Below are positions 8,893 through 18,200 of a DNA stretch of 64,000 nucleotides, one piece after another. The first letter of the stretch is position 1; the number at the start of each line of letters is the position of its first letter. Source of the DNA: Myxococcus xanthus (GTDB lineage Bacteria; Myxococcota; Myxococcia; Myxococcales; Myxococcaceae); NCBI RefSeq assembly GCF_006402735.1, contig NZ_CP017174.1:3661001-3725000 (forward strand). Reading direction: 5' to 3'. Position numbers and translations under genes: made by a program. The notes under the pieces were generated by a model. It had not been told where the DNA came from, searched no databases, and saw nothing but the letters and a program-made list of their open reading frames with translations.

Positions 8893-9063
8893 CCCACGCT
8901 GTACCCCGCGCATGAGCGCCCCACGGCCGATGAACCGAGGGACGCTCGGTGGCAGGACTGCATCCACAACTGGCAGCACGACGCGGCGTTTGATGGCTCG
9001 CAGCCGGTGTGAGTGGCCACTACCCGGGGCGGAGCGTCTGACTCACGTCGCTGCCCCCGGACG

Positions 9064-11388
9064 TCACCCGCCCTGGGGCGTCAGTTGCTGAAGCAGCCGC
9101 ACTGTCTCCGGCGCGGCCAGCGCGGGCGCATACGCAGTGAGCGCGACCCCGGACACCACGCGGGTGATGTTGTGGTCCACCTTGCCGGGCTGCGACCAGA
9201 CGGCTCCGGGAGGCGCGGTGATGTACGCGGAGAAGGTGTGGTGGCCGGTGCCGGGCCGCTCGCCAATGACGTGGATGAGGGCCCGGTGCCGGGCCGCGTC
9301 CTCCAGGCCCGCGTACAGCGCTTCGCCCACCCGGTACCCCGCGCGCACGCGCCCGGACGTGAGCACCAGGTGCTCCGGAGCAGGCTGGTACCCCTCGGCA
9401 ATCAACGCCGCGCGCAGTGCCTCCAGATAAGGCGCGAGCTGTCCCTCGTCCATGATGGCCAGCGCGTTGAGCCCGTCGGACACCATCAACTGCACGTCAT
9501 ACCGTCCCGCATGGCGTGCCCTCAGCGCGCGCACCGCCTCCAGGGACGCGGCGTCGAGCTGTTCGCCCGTCTCCGGGTGGAGGATGTACTCCGTCCGATC
9601 TTGCGACTTCGACTCCAGCCGCACACCCTCTGGCATGGCGTTGATGAAGGCGGGCGTCAGCTCCGTCCACAGGCTCTTCTTCGAGTCCGCGTAGACACGG
9701 CGCATCTCCGCGTCCAGCGCGGGCTCCAGGTCCCACGGGTGCGTGCCGTGTCCGCGCGCCATGGGCAGGCCGCGCGCACGAATCGCCGACAACTGCTGCT
9801 CCGCGTCCGCCCGGATGTCCGACTCCGGCCGGGTGTCGCCCTTCGCGCGCAGGTACTGGAGATAGACCCAGACCGGGTCTCCGAAGTGGCGAGTGGGCTT
9901 GCCCTCCACGTCGATGACGCCCAGGCGCTGGAAGAAGGCCCACATCCGGTCATCCACCTTGTAGCCGAACTGCTCGCGGATGCGGACGTGGTCCTGGAAC
10001 CCGGTGGTGAGGTAGCCCAGCATCGGGTCGTTCTTCGTGGGCAGCGCCATGAGGTACGCGGGATTCGCCGGCATGATGCGCTCGATGCACCAGTCCAGGT
10101 CGTCCAGCGACACGTCCATGTGAAGCGTGGAGCAGACGTCCAGGCCAATGGTGAGCCCGTGCAGCTTGCCCATGGCGATGTCTTCCAGGCAGCAGCGCAC
10201 CAACTGCTCGCGGGTGCGGAACACCTCCGGTCCGATGAAGCCCGCAACGTCGTTGAGGTGCACCCATGGCGCCGCGCCCTGCCGCGCCCGGGACACACGT
10301 TGGGACAGGGCCCTCGCGAAGCCGTACTTGCGCGACTCGTGGAGGACCATGTCGTAGCCGTGGCCGTGGCCGTTGGTGAAATCCGCGCCCTGGCCCGTCT
10401 CGAAGTAGAGCCCGTAGGGCCCGGTGCGCCCGTCCGCGTAGGCGAGCATCTTCTCCACGGAGATGTCGAAGGTCGCGTTGGCGCTGTCGCTGCCAGCGAT
10501 GCTCTGGAACCAGACGCCCGTGGTGCCGGGCTGCCGCCGCTCCACCTCCGCCTGCACGTCGATGTGGGACAGCACGCAGTGGGGCAGCACGTCCGTCAGT
10601 CCGAAGGTCACCAGCACCTCGAGCAGGGCGGACTCGATGGCGGCCACGGACTCCGGCGTGGAGGACACCGGGTTGCATCCCAGCACCACGTCACCCACCG
10701 CGTATGAGAAGCCGTCGAACACCTGCCAGCGGATGTCGTCCACGTTGTCAGTGGGCGAGTTGGGCTGGATGCGCGCCCCCATGTAGCCCCGCGCGCCCAC
10801 CTTGCTGCCCGGTAGCGGGTTGAACACCTTGCTTCCCAGCGCGATGAGCTCCGCGTCACTCATCAGCTTGACGACGCAGCCAATGGCGTCGCTGCCCAGC
10901 CCGGGGCTGATGGCATGAATGGCCGCCTCGTCGGACTCCAGCAGGAACCGCCTCAGCCGTCCCAACGTCCAGTCCGCCGTAAGCGCCGCGGCCTGCGGGT
11001 CCTCGGCCTCCAGGCTCAGCGCGTGCAACGCATCCTGGTGCAAAGGGTAGCGCCGCACGTCCGCCAGCCGCGTGTGCCCCAAGAGCCTGCGCGCATTCGC
11101 ACGCGAGTTCTCATCCGCGGCGGCGACGCCCACGAGCGCGTCGCCTTCCTTGAAGGTATTGGCCGCGCCCAGCACCTGCTTGTAGAGCGTGTCGTCGAAG
11201 CCGCCCCGGAGCCGCTGGACGTAGCCGAAGACGTCCTCGCCCGACTTCACGTCTGGGATGTAGACGCCTCCCGGCGTGGGGGTGGACGTCGGTTTTCTCC
11301 GGCAGCCCAGGACGGAGGCGGCCGCGCCTCCCACCATCGCGGTCAGCACTGCGCGTCGGTGCAGCAGGAACCTCGGGTCCAGGTGCAT
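9064..11388 (-). CDS. eutBC: Ethanolamine ammonia-lyase EutB-EutC fusion with exported lipoprotein-type signal
   Basis: About 774 residues from ATG 11388, with GAGGGAGAACC before it. Residues 1-29 form a signal with twin arginine (HRRAVLTA), an Ala/Gly/Val-rich core and a lipobox-like VLGC. The next ~470 residues match EutB, the large subunit of adenosylcobalamin-dependent ethanolamine ammonia-lyase (GGFDDTLYKQVLGAANTFKE, GFIGPEVFRTREQ, GLDVCSTLHMD). The last ~200 match EutC (VQLMVSDGLNALAIMDEGQ, VIGERPGTGHHTF). EutB and EutC are usually separate cytoplasmic proteins. No eutA reactivase or microcompartment genes are nearby. Both the fusion and the export signal are unusual. Confidence 0.88.
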   Translation of the reverse strand: MHLDPRFLLHRRAVLTAMVGGAAASVLGCRRKPTSTPTPGGVYIPDVKSGEDVFGYVQRLRGGFDDTLYKQVLGAANTFKEGDALVGVAAADENSRANARRLLGHTRLADVRRYPLHQDALHALSLEAEDPQAAALTADWTLGRLRRFLLESDEAAIHAISPGLGSDAIGCVVKLMSDAELIALGSKVFNPLPGSKVGARGYMGARIQPNSPTDNVDDIRWQVFDGFSYAVGDVVLGCNPVSSTPESVAAIESALLEVLVTFGLTDVLPHCVLSHIDVQAEVERRQPGTTGVWFQSIAGSDSANATFDISVEKMLAYADGRTGPYGLYFETGQGADFTNGHGHGYDMVLHESRKYGFARALSQRVSRARQGAAPWVHLNDVAGFIGPEVFRTREQLVRCCLEDIAMGKLHGLTIGLDVCSTLHMDVSLDDLDWCIERIMPANPAYLMALPTKNDPMLGYLTTGFQDHVRIREQFGYKVDDRMWAFFQRLGVIDVEGKPTRHFGDPVWVYLQYLRAKGDTRPESDIRADAEQQLSAIRARGLPMARGHGTHPWDLEPALDAEMRRVYADSKKSLWTELTPAFINAMPEGVRLESKSQDRTEYILHPETGEQLDAASLEAVRALRARHAGRYDVQLMVSDGLNALAIMDEGQLAPYLEALRAALIAEGYQPAPEHLVLTSGRVRAGYRVGEALYAGLEDAARHRALIHVIGERPGTGHHTFSAYITAPPGAVWSQPGKVDHNITRVVSGVALTAYAPALAAPETVRLLQQLTPQGG

Positions 11389-11640
11389 GGTTCTCCCTCG
11401 CTCAGGACTCGCATGGCGGAAGGGAACACCCGTCTTCCCGCCGCGCACAAGCAGGGCCCGGGTGGTGCGGCGTGTCGCTGTAGGGCGCCCAACGGAGAGC
11501 TCCGGCCGGAGTCTGAGCACTTCCGCGAGGTTCGGACAGATGGCGCCCGTGCGGGCTGCGCGCGCATCCCTGGACGGGCGCTGCCGCTGCGCCTAGGGTC
11601 CGCGCGCATCCACTTCTCTTCCCCCCCGAGTGAGAACACC

Positions 11641-12534
11641 ATGGTCTCGGACATCTTCAATCCGGCGCGCTGGAAGGCCGTCGAGGGCTTCAAGTTCAAG
11701 GACATCACCTTCCACCGCGCGGTGGACCAGGGCACGGTCCGCATCGCGTTCAACCGCCCCGAGGTCCGCAACGCCTTCCGGCCCCGCACCGTGGATGAGC
11801 TGTCCCGCGCGCTGGAGGCCACGCGCTTCATGACGGACGTGGGGTGCGTGCTGATCACGGGCAATGGGCCGTCGCCCAAGGATGGCGGCTGGGCCTTCTG
11901 CTCCGGCGGAGACCAGCGCATCCGCGGCAAGGACGGCTACAAGTACGAGGGCGAGGAGGGAGAGTCCGACCCCGCGCGCCTGGGCCGCCTCCACATCCTG
12001 GAGGTCCAGCGGCAGATTCGTTTCCTGCCCAAGGCCGTCATCGCCGTGGTGCCGGGCTGGGCCGTGGGCGGTGGGCACAGCCTCCACGTCGTCTGTGACA
12101 TGACCATCGCCAGCAAGGAGCACGCGGTGTTCAAGCAGACGGACGCGGACGTGGCGTCGTTCGACGCGGGCTACGGTTCAGCGCTGCTGGCTCGGCAGAT
12201 TGGTCAGAAGCGGGCGCGGGAGATCTTCTTCGTGGGCGCCAACTACTCGGCGGAGGAGGCCTTCCAGATGGGCATGGTCAACGCCGTGGTGCCCCATGCG
12301 CAGCTGGAGGAGTTCGCGCTGGAGTGGGCGGCGGAGATCAACACGAAGAGCCCCACGGCCATCAAGATGTTGAAGTACGCGTTCAACCTGCCCGACGACG
12401 GACTGGTGGGCCAGCAGCTCTTCGCGGGCGAGGCCACGCGCCTGGCCTACGGCACCGATGAGGCGCAGGAAGGCCGCGACGCCTTCGTCCAGAAGCGCAA
12501 GCGCGACTTCAAGCGCTTCCCCTGGTCGTACTGA
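11641..12534 (+). CDS. menB: 1,4-dihydroxy-2-naphthoyl-CoA synthase
   Basis: 297 residues from ATG 11641. Crotonase-fold enzyme of menaquinone synthesis that closes the naphthoquinone ring from succinylbenzoyl-CoA. Visible features are RIAFNRPEVRNAFRP at the N-terminus, the MenB-specific CSGGDQRIRG, the oxyanion-hole loop VPGWAVGGGHSLH and the FDAGYGSALLARQIGQK segment, ending with FKRFPWSY. Length is typical. No other men gene is adjacent, so it is probably expressed alone. Confidence 0.95.
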   Translation: MVSDIFNPARWKAVEGFKFKDITFHRAVDQGTVRIAFNRPEVRNAFRPRTVDELSRALEATRFMTDVGCVLITGNGPSPKDGGWAFCSGGDQRIRGKDGYKYEGEEGESDPARLGRLHILEVQRQIRFLPKAVIAVVPGWAVGGGHSLHVVCDMTIASKEHAVFKQTDADVASFDAGYGSALLARQIGQKRAREIFFVGANYSAEEAFQMGMVNAVVPHAQLEEFALEWAAEINTKSPTAIKMLKYAFNLPDDGLVGQQLFAGEATRLAYGTDEAQEGRDAFVQKRKRDFKRFPWSY

Positions 12535-12625
12535 ACCCGCGGACGCCGAGGCGGCGCGGACGCCCTGGGAATACCCATCCAGGGTGATGGTCGGTGGAAG
12601 GGGCCTCGTGTTCTAGGCCTCTTCC

Positions 12626-13030
12626 ATGCCGAACCCCTCCGCGTCCCTCCTCATCGTGCTCGTGAGCCTGTCGCTGGGCTGCGCCAGCGGCACCACGGGC
12701 GCTGTCAGCCGTCGCGAAGCCTCCACGCCCGCCACGGCGTGTCTCGACACCATCTCGTGTTGCCTCCAACGTCATCCGGCGCAGCCTGAGTTGTGCGGCC
12801 TCTCCGCCTCGGAAGCCGTCGTGTACCTGGCGGAAATCCAGGCCGTGGCGAAGGAGCACGAGGCGAGTCGGGACGTCGGCGCGAAGGCGGGATGGAAGCG
12901 GCGCTGCGTGGACACCCATGCCCGGTGCAAGGACGCGGGGAGGGGACGATGGGTGGGAGACTGCTACGCCTGTTTCGTCCGCTGTGAGCGCGAGCGGGAA
13001 TGGCCCTACGACAGCTGCCACCGGCGATAG
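12626..13030 (+). CDS. Small Cys-rich lipoprotein (TIGR02269-like)
   Basis: 134 residues. The signal peptide ends in a lipobox (LVSLSLGC, Cys19). The mature part has ten further Cys: a TISCCLQRHP segment, CGLSASEA, then WKRRCVDTHARCKD and CYACFVRCEREREWPYDSC. From memory this Cys-rich pattern recurs in a Myxococcus paralogous lipoprotein family and in some polymorphic-toxin proteins; I cannot confirm it without a search. Orphan between menB and a hemolysin III gene; function unknown. An outer-membrane lipoprotein is the safest call. Confidence 0.7.
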   Translation: MPNPSASLLIVLVSLSLGCASGTTGAVSRREASTPATACLDTISCCLQRHPAQPELCGLSASEAVVYLAEIQAVAKEHEASRDVGAKAGWKRRCVDTHARCKDAGRGRWVGDCYACFVRCEREREWPYDSCHRR

Positions 13031-13046
13031 CGCCGTCACACCGGCG

Positions 13047-13721
13047 TCAGGCGCTGCCGACGATGTCCAGGATGACGGCGTAGTGCACGCCCGCCGCGGC
13101 CACGACGAGCAGGTGGAAGATTTCGTGGTAGCCGAAGACGGTGGGAATCGGGTCGGGCCAGCGGCGCGCATAGATGACCGCGCCCACGGTGTAGAGCACG
13201 CCGCCCAGCACGAGCCACGCGACGCGCCCGGAGCCAATCACCTCGGGTAGCCGCAGCATCACCGGCGCGGCCACGGCGCCCAGCGCGACGTAGAGCGCGG
13301 AGCGCAGCCCTCGCGAGGTGTGCACGCCCAGGAGCGTGAGGCCCGCGCCCGTCAGCGCGGCGATCCACATCAACCAGAGCAGATACAGGCTGGTGTCACC
13401 CGTGGTGTCCAGCGTGGCCATGGGCGTGAATGAGCCCGCGATGAGGATGTAGATGGCCGCGTGGTCGAAGCGCTGGATGCGCCGGTACGCGTCCATGCCC
13501 CAGGTGAAGCGGTGGTAGGTGGCGCTCACGCCGAACATCAGCACCAGGCTGCCACCGAACACGAGGTCGGCCAGGTACTGGGGGCCGCGCACCGGCATCA
13601 GCGCTAGTTGGATGCACCCGAGCAGCGCCGCCACGAAGGCCACGGCGTGGGAGACGCCTCGGAGCCGGGGCTTGACGCTCTCGATGAGGAGCAAGGTGTC
13701 AGTGCCATCTGGGGACGCCAT
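13047..13721 (-). CDS. Hemolysin III / adiponectin-receptor-like membrane protein
   Basis: 224 residues from ATG 13721 with about seven transmembrane helices. Conserved HlyIII motifs are visible: SATYHRF, DHAAIYILIAGSFTP and GYHEIFHLLVVAAAGVHY, whose His/Asp residues form the metal site of the PAQR superfamily. Bacterial members are often annotated as haemolysins, but their physiological role is more likely in membrane lipid handling. Convergent with the Cys-rich lipoprotein gene. Confidence 0.92.
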   Translation of the reverse strand: MASPDGTDTLLLIESVKPRLRGVSHAVAFVAALLGCIQLALMPVRGPQYLADLVFGGSLVLMFGVSATYHRFTWGMDAYRRIQRFDHAAIYILIAGSFTPMATLDTTGDTSLYLLWLMWIAALTGAGLTLLGVHTSRGLRSALYVALGAVAAPVMLRLPEVIGSGRVAWLVLGGVLYTVGAVIYARRWPDPIPTVFGYHEIFHLLVVAAAGVHYAVILDIVGSA

Positions 13722-13879
13722 GACCTGCTCGTAATCATCGCACGTCACCCTCGCGTCAGCGCGCGGTACATCCCGTCCAGCTTCTGACGCCCCGAGCGCC
13801 CGAGCGTCCAGCGGCGTACGGCCGCGGGTGCGAACCGGAAGACACCACCGCCGGTTCGCGGCCAGGCATATGCTCCGCG

Positions 13880-14139
13880 TCAGAACGCTGGTTTCATCAC
13901 CACGGAATCTGACGAGCGCGTCACCGGGCCATGGAACACGGCCTCGATGTTGTTCCCATCCGGGGCCAGGACGAACCCCGGTCGACGAACAGTTCGTCGG
14001 CGGAGAGGTGGTGTGGACTCTCGCTGAAGAAGGGCACGCCCAACACGACCAGCACCGCGCGATAGAATTGCTTGCTGGCATCGAGGTCCTGGAGGCGCAG
14101 ATGGACGTGATCGAACAGCCGGCCCTTGTGGAACTCCAT
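13880..14139 (-). pseudogene. VOC/glyoxalase-family gene with internal deletion
   Basis: From ATG 14139 the first ~55 residues are a good vicinal-oxygen-chelate N-terminus (LFDHVHLRLQDLDASKQFYR, later DELFVDRG). About 75 bp on, in another frame, the normal C-terminal end appears (GFVLAPDGNNIEAVFHGP, stop at 13880). The expected middle of roughly 45-50 residues, including the second metal-binding His strand, is missing. I infer a deletion plus frameshift, so no functional enzyme. Confidence 0.75.
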
Positions 14140-14204
14140 GTTGCTCCTTCACGGTGGTATGGCTCACGGACGTCGAGCGGTGCGCGGGGAGGCGCGAGGC
14201 TGAC

Positions 14205-15152
14205 ATGAAACCTCACATGCTGACCTTCTTTTGCGAGCTGGAGGCGGAGCCTCTGCGTGAGCTATTCGCCACTCCTGGCGTCGAGGAGGACCTGGTGGCG
14301 CTGGATGCCGGGGTGAGCCTGGGCCTGCTCGATCTGGGGCCGGAGCGGGCCCAGGTGGTCCAGCGGCTGAACCGGATGGGCATTCCCGTCACGGCGTGGC
14401 TGCTGCTGCCCACCGACGAGGGCTACTGGTTCCATGCGGGCAATGTGGCGCAGGCCACGGCGCGCTACGAGGCCTTCCAGGCGTGGACGGCCGAGCACCA
14501 CTTGACGTGGGAGGGCGTGGGGCTGGACATCGAGCCGGACATCCGCGAGCTGCGACGGTGGATGGAGGGCGGGTGGCGGCAACTGGGCGAAATCCTGCCC
14601 AGGCTCGTGCAGGGGCACCGCATCCGGGACGCGAGGGCAGGGTACGCGCGGCTGATGGAGCGCATCCGCGCGGACGGCTATCGGGTGGATGCCTACCAGT
14701 TCCCCATCATCGTGGACGAGCGGGAGTCGCGCTCCACGCTGGTGCAGCGGCTGGCGGGGGTGCTCGACCTGCCGGCGGACCGCGAGGTCCTCATGCTCTA
14801 CACCAGCTTCCTGCGGCCCCATGGCCCCTCCGTGCTCTGGAGCTACGGGCCCGGAAGTCAGTCCCTGGCGGTGGGCGTCACTGGCGGGGGCGTGGAGCTC
14901 CCCGGCGCCTTCGCCGCGAGGCCCCTGGATTGGACGGAGTTCTCACGCGACCTGCGTCTGGCGGTGCGCTGGACGCATGACCTCCACGTCTTCAGCCTGG
15001 AGGGCTGCGTCCAACAGGGCTTCCTGAACCGGCTCCGTACCTTCGACTGGGATGCGCCGGTCACCCCGCCAGCGACCGCGGCGCGCCACGTGGACACCGT
15101 GCGGCGCGCGGCCCGGCTGCTGCTCCGCACGAGCGCCTGGGTCCTTCGCTGA
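14205..15152 (+). CDS. Hypothetical protein, possible TIM-barrel glycosidase-like fold
   Basis: 315 residues from ATG 14205. No signal peptide. The sequence alternates predicted strands and helices, with a conserved-looking acidic motif GVGLDIEPDIRELRRW at about residue 105, reminiscent of catalytic D-x-E in chitinase/spore-hydrolase-like barrels. Other marked segments are GIPVTAWLLLPTDEGYWF and YQFPIIVDERESRS. I do not recognise a named family. It is monocistronic, starting close to the decayed glyoxalase gene on the other strand. Confidence 0.75.
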   Translation: MKPHMLTFFCELEAEPLRELFATPGVEEDLVALDAGVSLGLLDLGPERAQVVQRLNRMGIPVTAWLLLPTDEGYWFHAGNVAQATARYEAFQAWTAEHHLTWEGVGLDIEPDIRELRRWMEGGWRQLGEILPRLVQGHRIRDARAGYARLMERIRADGYRVDAYQFPIIVDERESRSTLVQRLAGVLDLPADREVLMLYTSFLRPHGPSVLWSYGPGSQSLAVGVTGGGVELPGAFAARPLDWTEFSRDLRLAVRWTHDLHVFSLEGCVQQGFLNRLRTFDWDAPVTPPATAARHVDTVRRAARLLLRTSAWVLR

Positions 15153-15299
15153 GGGACGGACATGCGGACAGCGCGGTAGCCGCCGTGCGTCATCGCCGTG
15201 TCGTGGTTCATCGCGATTGACGCTCGGGGAGGGCGGGGGTGTCATGCGCCCCGGCCACCTCCACCCGTCGCCCGGTATCCCTTCCGGGCTGGGAGCCTC

Positions 15300-18200
15300 A
15301 TGTCCGCCTTTCGCATGACGTCCAAGCTGCTTGGCGCGCTGCTGCTGTCCGCGAGCACGCTCCATGCGGCACCCTCATGGGCCGCCGCGCCCGCCTCCAC
15401 GCCCGTCGCCGTGCCCAACGGGAACTTCGAGATTGCAGGCGGCTCCGGCTCGCTCCCTGCCTTCTGGAAGTCCCGAGGGCAGGGGAAGGTGTCCGGCAGC
15501 GCCGCGGCGAAGGTGGAGGGCGCTCGCGGCCTGGCCATCGAGAACCCGGTGGGCGGCGCCGAGACAACGGTGGAGTCCGAGGCGATGAAGCTCCAGGTGG
15601 GCCAGCTCTATCGGCTCAGCGCCTGGGTGCGCACGCGAGGCGTCCAGGCGGACCCGCAGGCGCGCTACCCCACGGCGCACGGCGCCTGCCTGTCGATGAA
15701 GAGCTTCCCCTTCACCAACTGCTCACCCGCGCCCGCAGCGGAAGCGGGAGGCCGCGCGTCGGTGCTCTTCTTCGCCACCCAGTCCTCGGACCGGGTGCAG
15801 CTCCACCTGGGCCGCAACGGCAAGGCCACGGGCACCGCCTGGTTCGACGACGTCCGCATCGAGAAGGTGGACGACATCACCGCTTACATTCCGCTGGAGT
15901 CGGTGCGCTGGGCCGGCAAGGGCTTCCGCTATGACGAGGGCGGGTGGATCTACGTCCACATCGAGGGCGAGCCCTACGAGCGGGGCCACCAGTTCGGCCA
16001 GCTGGTGCCGCAGGAAATCGTCCGCTACATGGAGAAGCTCGGCATCGAGAAGGACAAGACGGATGCCTCCAAGGGGTGGAACCACCAGCGGCTGCTCGCG
16101 GATGCGCTCTTCCTGCGCAAGTACGACGCGGAGTTCCTGGAGGAGATGAAGGGCATCGCGGACGGCGCCAACAAGGCGGGCGCGAAGTTCAAGGACCGCG
16201 AGCTGGACCTGCTGGACATCGTCACGCTCAACTCCGCCGTGGACGCGGGGCAGCTCGCCGAGGCGAACCGGGCCACGGGCACGCCGCTCACCGGTCGCAC
16301 CTTCCTCAAGGCGGAGGAGGACGCGGAGCGGGCGGGGAAGGGGGACCATTGCTCCTCCTTCGTGGCCACGAAGTCCGCCACCCCGGATGGCCGCGCCATC
16401 ATGGGGCAGATTTTCATGTGGGGCGGCTACACGGGCGTGCACTGGGACGTGGTGCTGGACGTGAAGCCCACCAAGGGCCACCGCTTCGTGATGCAGACCT
16501 TCCCGGGTGGCATCCACAGCGGCTCGGACTGGTACGTCAATGCCGCCGGCATCGTCATTGGCGAGACGACGGTGGGGCAGTCGCCGTTCGACATGAATGG
16601 TACGCCCCAGAGCAACCGCATCCGCAAGGCCGCGCAGTACGCGTCGTCCATCGACGACGTCGCCCGCATCATGAAGGACGGCAACAACGGCCTCTACACC
16701 AACGACTGGACGTTGGCGGACACGAAGACGGACGAGGGCGCGTGCCTGCTGCTGGGGACGAAGAAGACGCGCCTGTGGCGCACCGGCGGCAAGGGACAGG
16801 CCGGGGACACGCCGGGCAACCTCAAGGACTTCATCTGGGCCAACAACAACAACCGGGATTTGGAGGTGCGCAAGGAGTACGTGCCCAACCCGGACAACGC
16901 CCCGGTGGACCTGTCCTTCAACACCTGGAACCGCGACATCGCCTTCTGGGAGTACTACGCGAAGCACGGCAAGAAGGGCTTCGACCTGGACACCGCCATC
17001 CGGATGATGGCCTCCAGCCCCATCAACCGGCCCCACGCGTGTGACGGCAAGGTCACCACGTCGGAGATGGCCCAGAAGCTGATGTTCCTGGCCCACTACG
17101 GCAAGACGACGCTGCGCGAGAAGATGGTGGGGGGCCGGTGGATTCCCGACCTGCCCGGCGCCACGCCGCACCTGTCGCTGGGCTACACGGCCTTCAGCCC
17201 CGTCGTCGTCGCGGAGAAGCTGGAGGCCGCTCGCAAGGGCTGGACGCCTCCTGCCGAGCCCGCCGCCCTCAAGCGCGACGTGTCGAAGGTGAAGGACGCG
17301 TTCGCCTTTGGCAGGCCCCTGCTGTGGGCCAACACCGTGTTTCCCGCGACGGATGGGGAGAACTGGCTGGTCAGCGGCACCGCCGCGTATTGGAAGCTGC
17401 TCAAGGACCTGCCGGCGGACGGAGACACGTCAGACAAGGCCTTCGAGTACCAGCGCAACGCGCTGGCCGACCTCAACGCGCGCTACCTCTTCACCACCTC
17501 GCGCGAGACGGACGTGGTGCCGGCCTCCGCGAAGACGGACTACGGCCGCTACGGCGCCTACATGCTGCCGCGCATCAAGGGCACCTTCCTGCTGCACCAG
17601 CTCCGGCTGCTGCTGGGCAACGCCCACTTCTCCAAGGCGATGAACGCCCTGCATGGCCGCTACGCCAACAAGAACGTCACCACCGCGGACTTCAAGCGCG
17701 CGGTGCTGGAGGCCACCGGCAGGGACGTGGGCCTCTTCGTGTCGCAGTGGGTGGAGCAGACCGGACTGCCGCAGCCGCGCATCCGTGCCAGCGCCGCGCA
17801 GGTGAAGGACGGCTACGAGGTGACGCTGAAGGTGGAGCAGCCCGGCTCGCGCCCCTGGCACTTCGTTGCGATGGTGGAGGTGCGCACCGCGAAGGGCGCC
17901 ACGCTGGAGCGCGTGGAGGTGAAGGGCCTCAACGAGACGTTCACCTTCCGCACTGCGGAGCCGCCCGTCCGCGTGGTGTTCAACGCCGGCAATGACATCC
18001 CGGTGCCGCGCGAGCACCACCAGACGCTGTCGAACCAGCTCGACGCCTGGGAGAAGCTGCTCCTGGTGCACGGCACGGCGCGCCAGACGGAGTCCATGCG
18101 CACGCTGGCGCTGGGCTACCGGGAGGTGCTGGCGGACGCGTTCGTGGAGTACCTGATGCCCATCAAGCCGGACGCCGAGGTGACGGACGCGGAGCTGGCG

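Noticed and set aside
13722..14216. N-terminal extension of the hemolysin III frame to 14216
   Set aside because: The added sequence is the shifted frame of the glyoxalase remnant, and the natural ATG at 13721 fits the family.
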